Source: Sorghum bicolor (lineage: Eukaryota; Streptophyta; Magnoliopsida; Poales; Poaceae). From it: DNA of 64,000 nt. A program made the translations under genes and the position numbers. This document shows positions 45,576-57,954 of this stretch, one piece after another (the stretch's first letter is position 1; each line of letters opens with the position of its first letter). The stretch spans positions 55,853,802 through 55,917,801 of the forward strand of contig NC_012871.2 of the NCBI RefSeq assembly GCF_000003195.3, given 5' to 3'. The notes beneath the pieces were generated by a model. The model did no database searches. It was not told the origin of the DNA and saw only the letters and a list, made by a program, of their open reading frames with translations.

Positions 45576-47006
45576 CCGGTTTATAGGCCCGCCCCCTCCT
45601 CTCCTCTGCCCATTTGAAACCGAGAGCACCATTGTTGTTCTTGGAGCTTCTTCTTGCTTGTTCTTCATTTGTTCTTTATTTCCGACGCCCATCGTTGATC
45701 TTCTTCGACTTCGTCATCGTCTCTTCGTGCTTGGAGGTGACTAACTTCAGCATTTCTTGTCTTTTTCATGTTGTTTTTGGCTTGTGATGTTCTCATCATT
45801 TTTAGCTCAAATCCACTTTGTTATTTTGAATCATTCACATGAATTAGTATCTATATATATATATCATATTTCATGGTTGACCTAGTATTAATGTAGTTTG
45901 CAAGAATGAATTATAGTATATTTTTATGATCTTAGAAAGTAGGATAGTTCAAATTAATTGGTTTGTTAATATCACTTGATTTATTTTTATTACTACATAA
46001 TGTCCATTGTATAATTTAGAAGATTTGTTGAAGTAACTAGACAAATAAAGGATATTATTAGGTTCTTCTTTAATCATACATGTTTACTAGTAAATGTGGA
46101 ATTTATAATTGTTTAAAAATTGAGTATGGATAGTAGATGGCAACCGTGACCGGGTCTTCGGTCTCTCAACGGGTTCAAAAGCGATACCGGCCGGAACTCC
46201 CTCTCATTACTTGTGGCAAGTGTGGGTAGAAGATTGTGATGGAGTACAAAGTGTCGAAAGAGTGAGTAAACAAGAGTCGTATATTCTACAAGTGTCCGGA
46301 TCGTAATGTGAGTTATTTCCAGACATTTGCTTATATATGTGCATATTTTTTTAAATGATATTAATTAAACTTTTGATTCTCTCTATTAATTTCAGTGGGA
46401 CGGTATCGGCGGATGTACAGGTTGGTACTGGGAGGAAGAATACATTGAACACATTAAGAAATCTTTTGCACAGCTAGTTGAGGCTAAAGGTGGTGAGGCA
46501 GTGAGCCGACGAAAGGAGTTCAATGATGTTGATCAAACGAATGATCTATCTATTATAGTTGGGATCGGACGCGAACTAATTATATTGCTTAAGTGCATTT
46601 TAGTTTTGGTTTTTTTAGTGCTAGTTGCGATTGTATTTGTTGTAGCCAAGCTTTTCTAAATTAATCAACTATGTATCTTAGACATGTTGTGCAATAAGAT
46701 GAGAAACTATATGTGTGCATGGTTTTCATAATATATATGGTATATTTAATGCAGATGGTAACACGTAATTGGATGTATAATGCCGATCGGCGCTCCGAAG
46801 AGTTCATTAATGGCGTGCACTATTTCTTAAGTGTGGCCAAGACAAATAAGAGGGACGGTTTCATGTGTTGTCCATGTGCCGTGTGCAAGAATTTGACGGA
46901 ATATTCTAACTCAAGAACTCTTCATTCGCACTTATTAAAGTCTGGTTTCGTACCAAACTATATTTGTTGGACCAAACATAGAGAAAGCGGGATTATAATT
47001 GATGAA

Positions 47007-47037
47007 GGTGAAGAAGAAGAAGAAGAAGAAGAAGAAT
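47007..47037 (+). repeat. GAA microsatellite in coding sequence
   Basis: About ten GAA/GAG units encode a run of Glu just before the first stop of the transposase relic. Such acidic runs occur after the N-terminal domain in related transposases. Confidence 0.8.
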
Positions 47038-47874
47038 AATTGGACCATGCCAATATTATTGCTCAGTACGGTGGCTTCAATGATGTTGCAATGGGGGGAG
47101 ATAATGAAGAAGAGGTAGCGGCAGAAGGTGATCGGGGCGATGATGCTTTTGGTGATGCCATCCGTGATGCACAAAGAGAATGTGAAAGTGATAAAGAGAA
47201 AGCCAAGTTCGAGCGCATGCTAGAGGACCACAGGAAATCGCTATATCCCACCGCTGAAGAGGGGAAAAAAGCTGGGTACCATACAGGAATTGCTGCAATG
47301 GAAGGCAAAGAACAGTACATCTGACAAGGCATTTTGGCAGCTATTGAAGATCATAAAAAAGATGCTTCCGAAAGGGAACGAATTGCCCACCACTACGTAT
47401 GAAGCAAAATAGGTTGTCTTCCCTTTGGGATTAGAAATCCAGAAGATACACGCATGTCCTAATGACTGCATCCTCTACCGTGGGGAGGAATACGAGAATT
47501 TGGATGCATGTCCAGTATGTAAGGCATCACGGTATAAGATTAGACGAGATGATCCTGGCGATGTTGAGGGTGAAGAACGTCATAGGAGAAAATTCCTACC
47601 AAGGTTATGTGGTATGCTCCTATAATACCATGATTAAAACGTCTGTTCAGAAATAAGGACAATGCAAAGTTGTTGCGGTGGCATAAAGAAGACCGTAAGA
47701 TAGACAATATGCTGAGACACCCTGCCGATGGATCCCAGTGGAGAGCGATAGACAGAGAATTCCCAGATTTTGCAGATGATGCTAGAAACTTGCGGTTCGC
47801 CTTAAGTACAGATGGTATGAATCCTTTCGGTGAGCAGAGCAGTAGTCACAGCACTTGGCCAGTTTGTAATACCC

Positions 47875-50348
47875 GATTTTAAGGACAAAACTAGATATGC
47901 ACTATATATGAGTTTTAGAAGTCAAATCTCACATATAGCTACAAATAAGGGGTAATATCAAAAGACAATGCGTACATAGTATAAAAGATATAATGTTTGA
48001 AAGAAAACAGCGGATAGACAACTCCAAACTTCGGGTATTAACTTCTCTCTACAGGATCCAACTGACTGGTTGATCACAAGCCTAAAGCATCTCGTGAAGT
48101 ATGAGGGAAATAGCAAGAGTGAGTCCATGTCGAACTCCACAAGTATAGCAACTAGATTATATAGATCCCACAATCTCATGATCAATGTGACATAAATAAT
48201 GTAAAGCATTAAATAATAAATAATGAGCATATTAACACACAAGAATCATCATCGTCGATGCAAGAATCCCCAAGGCGGCTCTTGACCGTGAGCACGGCTA
48301 GTATACTAGTTTTTAACAGTCTGCAGAGGTTGTACATCTTTACCCATGAGTCATGATTTACCCTTTCGCCTGAGGTGATCAGCCACTTAACCCACTACCA
48401 AGGAAGGTCGGCAGGGATCACTATAAAGTCTTTCAAAAGTTCATCTAACATGTTAGGACCGCAAGGTTTCCTTTGCGCGCAGATATAGAGCCCCCCTTCC
48501 GATGGCACAATGACTCGCAGCCTATACACATACAGACAGAGGCCAAACTATACCCAAAACGGTTCAGCCCCTCCGCCCTTTCGGGTAACCTCTAACAAGC
48601 TAGAAAAGGTCTTTATACTGAGCTAAAGCTAGAGCCATTATAGCCCTCATGGTTGCACTGTTGTCCCGGTTATCACTTACACATAAATCATCAAGTTGGC
48701 TAAAAAGTCATTTTTATCATTTATTACTTAACATTAATCTAGTCACAGGATCATGGTCACAGAAATAAAATCCAAATGCTATACTTGCCTTAATCCAAAT
48801 GCTCTTGTTGATCCTGCTAGTCTTACTAGTCGCCAAGGCTCTGATCTTGATCACTGAAGCACTCTTGATCACCACGAATTGCTCACCGACTAATTCCGAT
48901 CATCGATCACAAACAATTGAAGAAAACATACACGAAGCAAACAAGGCTACAATTAGAACAGTACACCAATCATATAAAAATAGTATGAAAAGTTTATAAA
49001 AAGATTCTACGCACCGCTACGATCACACGAACGTAAAGATCACGAAAATCGAAGCTAAAACGGAAAAGTTATGAATTTTCTAAGATTTCCTTTAGAAAAA
49101 TAATTAATTAATTAGGGTCACGAAAATAAAAAGTTTCAAACTGGTGAATTAAGTTTATTAGCATGTAGAGCTCACTAATACGAATCTACGAAATTTGAAT
49201 GGACCAAAACAGAGTTAAGATGAATATTTTATGGCCAAAAGAAACTCAGTGGCAATTCTGTAAATAGTGAAAATGTATTTTTAATCTAAAACCGAACTGT
49301 TTGCGTTTTCCAAACTGAAAGGCAAAGTGATTGGGGCGTACGTTGGTGGACAGGGAGTAGGTTCACCGGAAATAGCAACGCCGGAGCGGCCGACCGCTCG
49401 TAGATGTCGTGCATAGGCGAGACGATGGCGATCACGTTGTAGAGAAGAAAATATAATTTTTATTTTACTACCTTAGGAATTCTCAAATTAGAGGCTTTCC
49501 ATATGATAGTCTTTGATGTGCTTTGCCTAAGGGGTTGGTACATATATATATAGGGAGAAAAACTCCCCACCTCCACGTCAACTAGCGATATGATACTAAT
49601 TGATTTGCAACCTTCATCTTTACTAATAGGCCTAATTAATTATTAAAGCCCATTAGTAAATAACTACATGGTTTTTGGGATTTATTATGGGCTTTGACGT
49701 TGGAAAAATAATAAGAGATTTATTATTTTCGGAATTAATTATTTTCATTGATAAAATAATTCTAGAAAAGTTTAGAATTAGTAGTTAAGCCACGAAAAAT
49801 ACTCCGAAAGCTCCGAAAATTCGGGAAAAATTCTCAGAGATATTATAGAATATGGGGAACCCGAATAAAGTTTTTGGAGCTCATGATAAGATTGTTTAGA
49901 GCATCTAAAAATTAGATCATGCTCAGAGAAAAGTGAGAACAAAGATGGAAAAATTCTCGAAAAGTTTGTAGAGATTGCTTGATGGACGAGAAACTAAAAG
50001 AAGTGCTTTGAGTGACAAAGAAAAGATTTTAGGAAGCTCCTAATAAAAACTTGAGTTGAGAAACAAAAAATTTTGTTGATAAAGATAAAGATAAAGACGT
50101 ACTAGTCAACAAGGATGATCAATCTACTAAACGCATTTTAAAAACTTTGCTCACTCAACACATAAAGGAGCAACAAGCATCACATCAAAACATATGCACC
50201 AGCATGTATGCATAATAATATTGCTAAGTCTTATGATAAATTTTAATTTAAAAAATATATTATTTTTCCTATATTTTCATGAGCACAAAAATATAAAATT
50301 AAATAATTTTATCTATATTTCAAAAGGAGTAAATTTTAGGGTGTTACA
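47875..50348. mobile_element. Solo LTR, TGTAACACCC family, copy 2
   Basis: It starts TGTAATACCCGATTTTAAGG and ends TAGGGTGTTACA, 2474 bp, with CAGTT on both sides (47870-47874 and 50349-50353). It lies in an exon of the tnpD gene, and removing it and one CAGTT restores the reading across the site. Left and middle parts match copy 1. The GC-rich part of copy 1 is absent here. AT-rich DNA fills about 49440-50340. Confidence 0.85.
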
Positions 50349-51620
50349 CAGTTACTCTATGTATCTACAATCTTCCTCCATGGCTATGCATAAAGCGGAA
50401 GTTTATTATGATGTCGGTGCTTATCCAAGGACCGAAGCAACCTGGCAATGACAGATGCCTACCTAAGACCATTAGTTGAGGAACTTCAACTTTTATGTAG
50501 CAAACCAGGAGTTCGCGTGTGGGATGAGTACAAACAAGAGCACTTTGACCTGCGAGCATTGTTGTTTGTAACAATCAACGATTACCCAGCTCTGAGTAAT
50601 CTTTCAGGCCAGTCAAACAAGGGATATAATGCATGCACACATTGTTATGAAGACCTTGAAAAATGTCGAAAGGTCATGTACCTTGGCTACCGTCGGTTTC
50701 TTCCTGTGAACCACCCAGTACGAAAGAAAGGCAAGCATTTTAAAGGCAAGGCAGACCACCGGACCAAACCTCTCAATCGAACCGGGGATGATGTACTCGA
50801 AATGGTCAAGGATATAAAAGTGGTATTTGGAAAGGAAAGAGGCAGCGAACCTATTCCCAAGGATGCTAAGGGACACGTACCCATGTGGAAGAAGAAATCC
50901 ATATTTTGGGAGCTACCTTACTGGAATGTCCTAGAGGTCCGCAACCTGATCGACGTGATGCATCTGACAAAGAATCTTTGTGTGAACTTGCTCAAATTCA
51001 TGGGTGTCTACGGGAAGTCTAAGGATTCACTTGAAGCACGACAAGACTTGCAGCGCATGAAAGAACGAGACAACCTGCATCCAAAAAAGACTGATGATGG
51101 ACGCCATTACTTAAGCCCTGCTAGCTACACTCTGAGCAAAGAAGAGAAGGAAAGCATGCTTGAATGTCTTAGCAGCATCAAGGTCCCATCTGGATTCTCC
51201 TCCAATATCAAGGGAATAATTAATATGCTAGAGAAGAAATTCCTAAACTTGAAGTCCCATGATTGTCACGTTCTAATGACGCAATTGCTGCCGTGATTTT
51301 AAGAGGAATTTTACCTCCACACGTACGTCTAGCCACCGTAAAGCTATGTGCATTCCTCAATGCAATTTCTCAGAAGGCAATCAATGTAAAGCTATGTGAA
51401 CTTGAAGTCCCATGACTGTCACGTTCTCAGAAGAAACATTATCGAAATTGAGGACAAGTCAGACATGTCAGGCGATTACGAAAGGGATGATCGAATTCCG
51501 CCCTTCAGAGTCAACAAAGACCCAAGCATTCTGTTAAACAATGAGGATACTCCATGGTTACGGCAGGATCATAACCAAGGGTCATACGTCAAGAAGAAGT
51601 TCACTGTTGTGTCGGCTTGA

Positions 51621-52260
51621 CTTTGTATGAAACTATATTTGAGAATAGTGAATTTTGATGAGTGTAACAAACTTTGTATTCATGACTTTTCCATTTGGGA
51701 CCATCTAGAGTTCGGTCAAAGAGTGTTTTTCTAAAAACCATTGCTTTGACTTTGGTCAAACTTGGACAAATGACAAACTAAATTACTTAAAATGAAAAAA
51801 ATTTTGAATACCAAGTTGTTAGATATCATCAAGATCTAAACTTTTTATATACACAACTTTTCCATTTGAGAAAGTTTAAGTTAACAATACCCACCAATTC
51901 TTGAATCTCACACAAACTATATGAAACTATATGTGTCAATTGTGGATTTTCAACTACACCTTGCCAAAACTTTGTCAAATGCAAAAATGGTCTATATATA
52001 AAATGTAGATTTTGATGAGTGGAACAATATTGGTATTCATGACTTTTCCATTCAAGACCATCTAGGGTTCCGAAACCGCTGCGTGGCTATGAATTCTCTG
52101 AAAATTTAAAATTCAGTGGTTCAAACTTTTCCAAAAGAAAAGTTGACCATTAGACAAAATGTAGAACTTGATGAGTGTAACAAACTTTGTATTCATGACT
52201 TTTCCATTTGGGACAATCTAGGGTTCGGTCAAAGGGTGTGTTCATCAAGATATATATTTT
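51621..52260 (+). repeat. Spacer with diverged repeats between the two CACTA genes
   Basis: Three copies of a unit begin near 51656, 52011 and 52167 with GATGAGTG, TATTCATGACTTTTCCATT and GACCATCTAGRGTTC. They are separated by diverged phrases (CTTTTCCATTTGAG and AAACTATAT). No frame is supported. This may be the 3' UTR of the transposase gene or an old repeat. Confidence 0.55.
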
Positions 52261-52624
52261 TATATGATAAATAGATTTTTTATTTGATGAAAATAATACC
52301 CTACTAGCATTCCGAGTAATAAATAACAAAAATAAAAAGTTTAACGTCAATATGATGTGAAAATAGATTTCCAGTTGATTGGATATAGTTTTTGTAAATT
52401 TATTGGAATAATATATTTTTGCATTAACATAATACTAAACATTTCTTACAAAATCATTGCAAATTATAAAAATATAGTAATATATTTAAGGTTAAAAATT
52501 TTCATGTGTACATTAAAAAAATTACAATATATGTCACTGTTTAAAAAATATTATGCAAAATATTTAATTTACTATACAATTTACAATATAAACTGTATAT
52601 ATAAACAATTGAAAAACTCTAAAG
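52261..52624 (+). other. AT-rich spacer
   Basis: Very AT-rich, with no gene and no CACTA terminus in either orientation. Its open frame (52357-52656) is a product of base composition. Confidence 0.5.
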
Positions 52625-52626
52625 TA

Positions 52627-52885
52627 AAAAACAGGGCCTTTAGCACCTGCCCATAGTGGTAACCGGTGCTAAAGTGTCCTGGAAAATTTTCAGGACCCCA
52701 CCCGAGCCCGCCTAGGACCCTTTAGCACCGGTCCGTGGCTTGAGCCGGTGCTAAAGGGTCCTTTTAACACCGGCTGGTGTTACGCGCCGGTGTTAAAGGG
52801 TCACCCTTTAACACCGGCTCGTGTTACCAGCCGGTGTTAAAGACCCTTTAGCACCGGTTCCAGCCACGGGCCGGTGCTAAAGGGT
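52627..52885. repeat. Palindromes, CACCGG type, array 2 (internal)
   Basis: Five inverted repeats have the same arm consensus as array 1. All five keep the outer pairing: three TTTAGC/GCTAAA and two TTTAAC/GTTAAA. A TATA box (CCTATATAAGCC) follows at about 52890-52901. So the array sits directly upstream of the second gene's promoter, more than 7 kb from the 5' terminus. Confidence 0.85.
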
Positions 52886-52889
52886 CCGC

Positions 52890-52901
52890 CCCTATATAAG
52901 C
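52890..52901 (+). promoter_or_regulatory. TATA box of the tnpA/ULP1 gene
   Basis: CCTATATAAGCC follows the palindrome array. A likely leader rich in CGCCGCC and CATCTCC (about 52920-53130) comes next, before a long AT-rich intron. Confidence 0.65.
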
Positions 52902-53480
52902 CACAGACGCCCTGGATCTGAGCAGTTGCCTTCGTCTTCGTCGAAAGCTGAGCCGCCGCCGTCATCTCCATCAGCGCCACCGCCGTTTCATCTTCGTGCC
53001 CGCATCGTCATCCAGCGCCGCCATTCGATCTCCAGCGCCGCCGCCGCCGTCTCCAGCGCCGCCGCACCGGCCATCTCCACCAGCGTCGGCCGCCACCATC
53101 TCCACCGATCGAACTCCGGCCGGCCATCTACATCCTCTACGTATACTAAATCGATCTCTAACAGTTTATATATATAATCTGCAAAATGATGAATGAATGA
53201 ATGTATATTAGTTTTTAGTATAATATATATATATATAATCTGCAGAATGAATGTATATTAGTTTTTAGTATATTATATATATATATATATTAGTTTTTAG
53301 TATATTAGTATAAGTGTAGGGTTGACCTGTTATAAATTATATTATGCTTATATATATTTGTAATATATTAATTTTATTCTTGTATTATTTTGTAGTATTA
53401 TTTTTTAGTATATTATTTGTAGTAGTATTTTTTAGTATATTTTTGTAGTATATTATTCTTGTATCATATTTTATTTTCTA

Positions 53481-53950
53481 GTGTTTTGTATATATTATTG
53501 CTTATACTATTATTCTAGTATTGTTTTTTAGTATATTATTCTAGTGTATTACTTGGCTTAAAAGATTCTAGTATTATTTTTAGAGCACTCCAACACTTTC
53601 ATTTGTAGTAGTATATAAGTCTCTAATATATATTCTAGTAGTGTTTACCCACCAAATTTATTCTAGTAGTGTTTTGTATATATTATTGTTTGTACTATTA
53701 TTCTAGTATTGTTTTTTAGTATATTATTCTAGTGTATTACTTGGCTTAAAAGATTCTAGTATTATTTTTAGAGCACTCCAACACTTTCATTTGTAGTAGT
53801 ACTAGTAGTAGTATATAAGTCTCTAATATATATTCTAGTAGTGTTTACCCACCAAATTTATTCTAGTAGTGTTTTGTATATATTATTGTTTGTACTATTA
53901 TTCTAGTATTGTTTTTTAGTATATTATTCTAGTGTATTTCTTATCTTATA
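53481..53950 (+). repeat. Tandem duplication in the 5' intron of the tnpA/ULP1 gene
   Basis: Units start at 53481, 53669 and 53869 (GTGTTTTGTATATATTATTG). The first two are 188 and 200 bp and nearly identical; the extra 12 bases in the second come from an ACTAGTAGTAGT expansion. The third is cut after about 80 bases. The surroundings are built of TAGTATTATT-like words. Confidence 0.85.
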
Positions 53951-53985
53951 TAGAATATATATATATGTATGGTTGCAGACATAGA

Positions 53986-56900
53986 AATGGCTGACCGTCA
54001 TCATGATGATCCTGATTATATGGAAAATGCCATTCAAAATATGATCGACGACGGTAGTCAGTACTTTATTGATTAGCACGAGATCATGCAAGGCAATCAG
54101 ACTGAGCAACAAGAGGGCAATGCCCCTGAGCAACAAGAGGGCAATGCGCCTGAGCAACAACTTGTCGTGCAACAAGAAGAAAATACGGACGAGGTATGTA
54201 AATGTAAACATATATAATTAATGCATCTCTTACATTAGGTTTTAGACTTATATGGTTATTAATTTAGTATTTTTGTTTCTATATCTACGTGTAGCCTTCT
54301 GGATCGACCTCTACGGGGAGAAGCGTACCTCCACGAGGGCCAAAGAAGCCGTTGGAGGGCCGCTATGTAATCTCTGAGTTTAAGATAGCTACAGGCAGAC
54401 CACTTGGTGAACATGCAAATAAATATGTTAGTCACTGTGGATATCTTGTGAGAGATCAAATACCGATTAGTGCTCGTGAATGGAGAGAGAAGCGAGGTGC
54501 TCCTGAGATCAGTTTTGTCTCTGATCGTGACAAGGAGTTAGTTTGGAAAGCCGTCACAGACGTTTTCACCTTCGACACCAACGATGAAGAGTTGAAGGTG
54601 CGAATTTATAACTGGACTATGAAGAAGATGGCAGTACTGTTCCAGAATTGGAAGAAGACTTTGTACAATAAATTTGTCAAGAAAAACGAGACTCCAAATT
54701 TCAACCTCAAGCAATATGTAAAGCTGAGGGCCTTCTGGGATGACTTCGTGCAGTACAAAACATCAGAAGAGGGAGAGGAGCGAGCCATTAGAAACAAAGA
54801 GAATGCAAGTAAAAAGACATACCACCATCATATGGGATCAGGTGGTTATAAGAGTGATGTTCCCAAGTGGGACCGAATGGAACAGGAGATGCTTGCTAGG
54901 GGGGTCACACCCGAGACAATAGCAAAGAATTGGAGCGAGCGCTCCAAGCATTGGTTCTACAGTCATGGGGGAAGCGTGGACCCAGACACCAGGGCGCTAG
55001 TTTGGGGCCAAGAAATCTCTAGAGCAGCAGAGAGACTAGTCCGTGCACGAGAGGCGGTTCGGTCTGGTGAGTTCAGGCCTAACAGGGAGAAGGATGAACT
55101 CACCTATGCGCTTCAAAATCCTGAGCACGGTGGGCGTACGAGAGGCTATGGGGTAGTTCCATGGCTGTAATCATTCCAAGCCGATCAAGATACCTACAAA
55201 AGCCGTCAGAGAAAGAAGGATGAGGAGGCAGAGCGGATCCGCCGTCTGGAAGCTTTTGTTCTGCAATCAGAAGAGCGCGAGAAAGCTCGTGAAGAATGGA
55301 TGCAGGCGGAGATTCAAAGACAAGTGCAAGCAGCACTTAGTCAAATGACGAAAGGGCAAGGTACATCACAACCTGAGGTCAACGTTAGCCCCCCAGGCCA
55401 GTTGAAAAGCAGCTGCGCATCCACGGAAGTACCAACCATTCAGGATGACACGAAGCTACACTTCCCCGTGGATGATGTCACAGAGGCTTTTACTACCTGT
55501 GAGATGCATGTACCAGATGGGAATGCAACAAAAAAGGTGGCTATCGCTGTTGTCAACCCTATCGACCGAACGAGAACTCCAAGAATCCATAATCGACCAG
55601 TACCTGGTGGATATGCTAGCGTCTCGGTTGATAGGGTTGAGAAAGGTTGTGGCAATGTGCCTCTAGACATAGAAGGGGGAGATGGAGAGAAGACCTTAGG
55701 TGAAGCTGAGAAGACATTTATTTGTTGGCGCAAGCGCTTCATAATTATTCCTCAACATAGGTTTGTGTGTGATTTTACTTCTTATATTATTTATTATGTA
55801 TTGAAATTAAAAAAGTTTGCTCACAAAACTTGTAATTGTTTTCTTTACAGGGACTCCTCCAACCTAAGTCCAGTTCTCTCCCCAGCGCATCATAGTGCTG
55901 CGGGCGGTGACAATGCTGGATCTCCTCCAACACCTATGGCGGCCACACCGACCCTGCCACCGCCTCCACCACGGTCTCCACCTCCTCCACCGAGGTCTCT
56001 AACTCCTCCACCGCGTTCTCCAACACCGAAAAGATCGGCCCCACCACCTCCACCGCTTGCACCGCCCTCTCCAAAGAGTACACGGTCGGTCCCCTCGCCT
56101 CCAAAGCGAGGTAGTCAGAAGCGGTCCGCCCAAGAACGACCAAAGTCATCGGTCCCACCTCCAAAGAAGGCTGCCTCAGCAAAGAGAGCTAAGACACCAG
56201 AAAAATTACCTTACAAAAAGAGTGAAGACGAGGTAATTGCTGCATCCAAAGCTGAGGTGAAACAATTTTTTGATAAATTGAAGGAGGATAGAAAAAACGG
56301 CTAAACCCAGAAAAGCCGTACTTTTATGTAAAGCCATCGGAACTGAGGGAGAAGGTGGCGGACCAGCAAAAGAAGCAACACGAAGCTCAGAAAAAGCTAG
56401 CACTTTTGGACTACGAGCGGTCTCTGGTCAAGTCTTCACAGCTTAGAAAGAGAGTAGGAAAGGGGGTCCCACAGCTTGGAGAAGTATCAAACCCGGTGCC
56501 CCCTTTGATTGTGCCAAATCAATACGGCTCAAATGAAGACTTGATGCCAAAGAAATCCTTAGCGTTGTCTGAGCTGGACTCGCTTGAGCGTTACTTTGGA
56601 CAGAGCGGTTTAAATATGGAAGAAATTGCCGTCATTCTTGGATGCCAAACATTTGAAAAAGCTGAGGTAGTTGATCAATGGAGGCCAAGATATGAACCGG
56701 GCAGGAGTCTGTTCGACCCTCAGCGTTTACATGAGCTCGGCACAAAAATGTTTGCAATAAACAAATGGTGCATTGAGGCGTCTAAAAGGGGAGAGAATTG
56801 GATTTCTGTTCGTATTAGACAACATCACTACTTCCGTGGAGATGACCTCATATACGTGCAGTTCGAAGAATTGCACCAATTATGTCACCTCGACGCTCTT

Positions 56901-57954
56901 GACAAATCTATTGTCAGCTGCTTTTGTTTGTAAGTATTTTTTTCTTTTTATTATACTTCTAACTTCTTTAAGTACATGTATATAATCCTTACACACTTAG
57001 GATTTGTATGTATATATGCAGGCACCAAATGAGAGAGCTCAGAATCAGAAATGACAACACTATTGGGTTCGTTGACCCTTATATTGTTTTCAAAGCTCCG
57101 CAGGCAGTGTGGATAGCAGCTCATGAGACAGAAGTCTGCACTAATCTTATGAGGTTCTTTGTGAACCAAAAAGAAAAACAAAAAATAATCTTCCCCTTCA
57201 ACTTCGAGTGAGTTATATAGTTATTAAGTGCATGCATATTTTATTTTAATAATTATTACTCGAGACAAGTTTTATATAGTTATATATAGGCCTGACTATA
57301 TATATGTGTGTGTAAACAGCTTTCACTGGATACTCATGGTCATTGAAATTCCCAAGAACCGGTTGATAATTTTTGACTCAATGAGAAAACCACAAGAAAA
57401 TTATCAACAAATGGTAAACATTATTCAAAGATACGTAATGTCGATCTCAGCTAGAAGAATATCATAATATGACTCTATAATTATTAGTTCACGATCCACA
57501 ATGGCTGTGTGTAGGGTTTGGGAAAGATTCATTGACCGTGAACATCTCAGTGGATGTAAAGCGCCGCTTAACATAATACATCCACAAGTAAGTTCTACTA
57601 GCTAGCAAACTTTCGCTAACTTGTAGCCTTCTTATTGTCGTGGTCGTGAATACTTTATATATATATCGTACAGTGGTGTTTAAGACAAGAAGGGAGGAAC
57701 AATCTATGTGCATATTACGTGTGCAAATTCATGATGGCACAAGTCAATCAAACACCCACAGAGACGCTCAGAGTACGTTACATGTCTCTTTTCATTATCT
57801 CCTAAATTATATTGAATAACCTAGATAACTAATACCTTTTTTATTTATTTCAAATTAAAGACGGAATGGTTGAGGGAAAAGGTCATACAAAAAGACCGAA
57901 TCAAAGCTATCCAAGAGACGATAGCAGGATTTCTCGGCGAGCAAGTGATCAATC
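53986..57954 (+). pseudogene. tnpA-type (Transposase_24) and ULP1 protease fusion gene of the CACTA element
   Basis: Exons can be read at about 53986-54194, 54295-55760, 55851-56929, 57022-57207, 57320-57433, 57515-57587, 57675-57772 and 57862-57954. The first encodes a short acidic part with repeated EQQEGNAPEQQ and one TAG (54076). Exon 2 holds the plant Transposase_24 region (FKIATGRPLGEHANKYVSHC, then AFWDDFVQYKTSEEGEERA), with a TAA at 55168, and a coiled coil. Exon 3 has a long Pro/Ser/Lys-rich stretch and a frameshift near 56300. The ULP1 domain follows: HYFRGDD, then FHWILMVIE (His), IIFDSMRKP (Asp) and NNLCAYYVCKFM (Cys), so the triad is intact. Element D cuts the last exon after GEQVIN. 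TnpA-type proteins bind the subterminal repeats. Confidence 0.85.

Larger units (their letters stand above)
46753..51620 (+). pseudogene. tnpD-type CACTA transposase gene (Transposase_21), broken
   Basis: The ATG at 46753 opens a transposase-associated domain: NWMYNADRRSEEFINGVHYF with CPCAVCKN, LHSHLL and FVPNYICWTKHRE, then a poly-Glu run. A TAA (47038) and a frameshift near 47265 follow. Then come KIHACPNDCILYRGEEYENL and DACPVCKASRYK (about 47440-47540), and a piece ending SSSHSTWPV. The solo LTR at 47875-50348 splits the next exon; across it the frame joins to LCIYNLPPWLC. The frame at 50448-51296 has NKGYNACTHC and NLIDVMHLTKNLCVN, part of the catalytic region. A deletion of several hundred codons follows (51297-51395). 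The final piece, ILLNNEDTPWLRQDHNQG to KKKFTVVSA (51396-51620), is the usual C-terminus. Confidence 0.85.
45250..57954 (+). mobile_element. Large CACTA (En/Spm) element, 5' end; 3' end beyond element D
   Basis: It begins CACTACTGCAGAATGAGG at 45250. In order it has a palindrome array, a tnpD-type transposase gene, a repeat-bearing spacer, a second palindrome array and a tnpA-type/ULP1 gene. That gene is cut at 57954 by element D, so the far terminus is outside the window. A solo LTR (47875-50348) sits inside the transposase gene. Because no terminal repeat is visible between the two genes, I treat this as one element. The second array could instead be the start of a second CACTA that lost its terminus. 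Confidence 0.75.

Noticed and set aside
52357..52656. 99-residue frame
   Set aside because: Lys, Ile, Tyr and Asn-rich translation of very AT-rich spacer; no other support.
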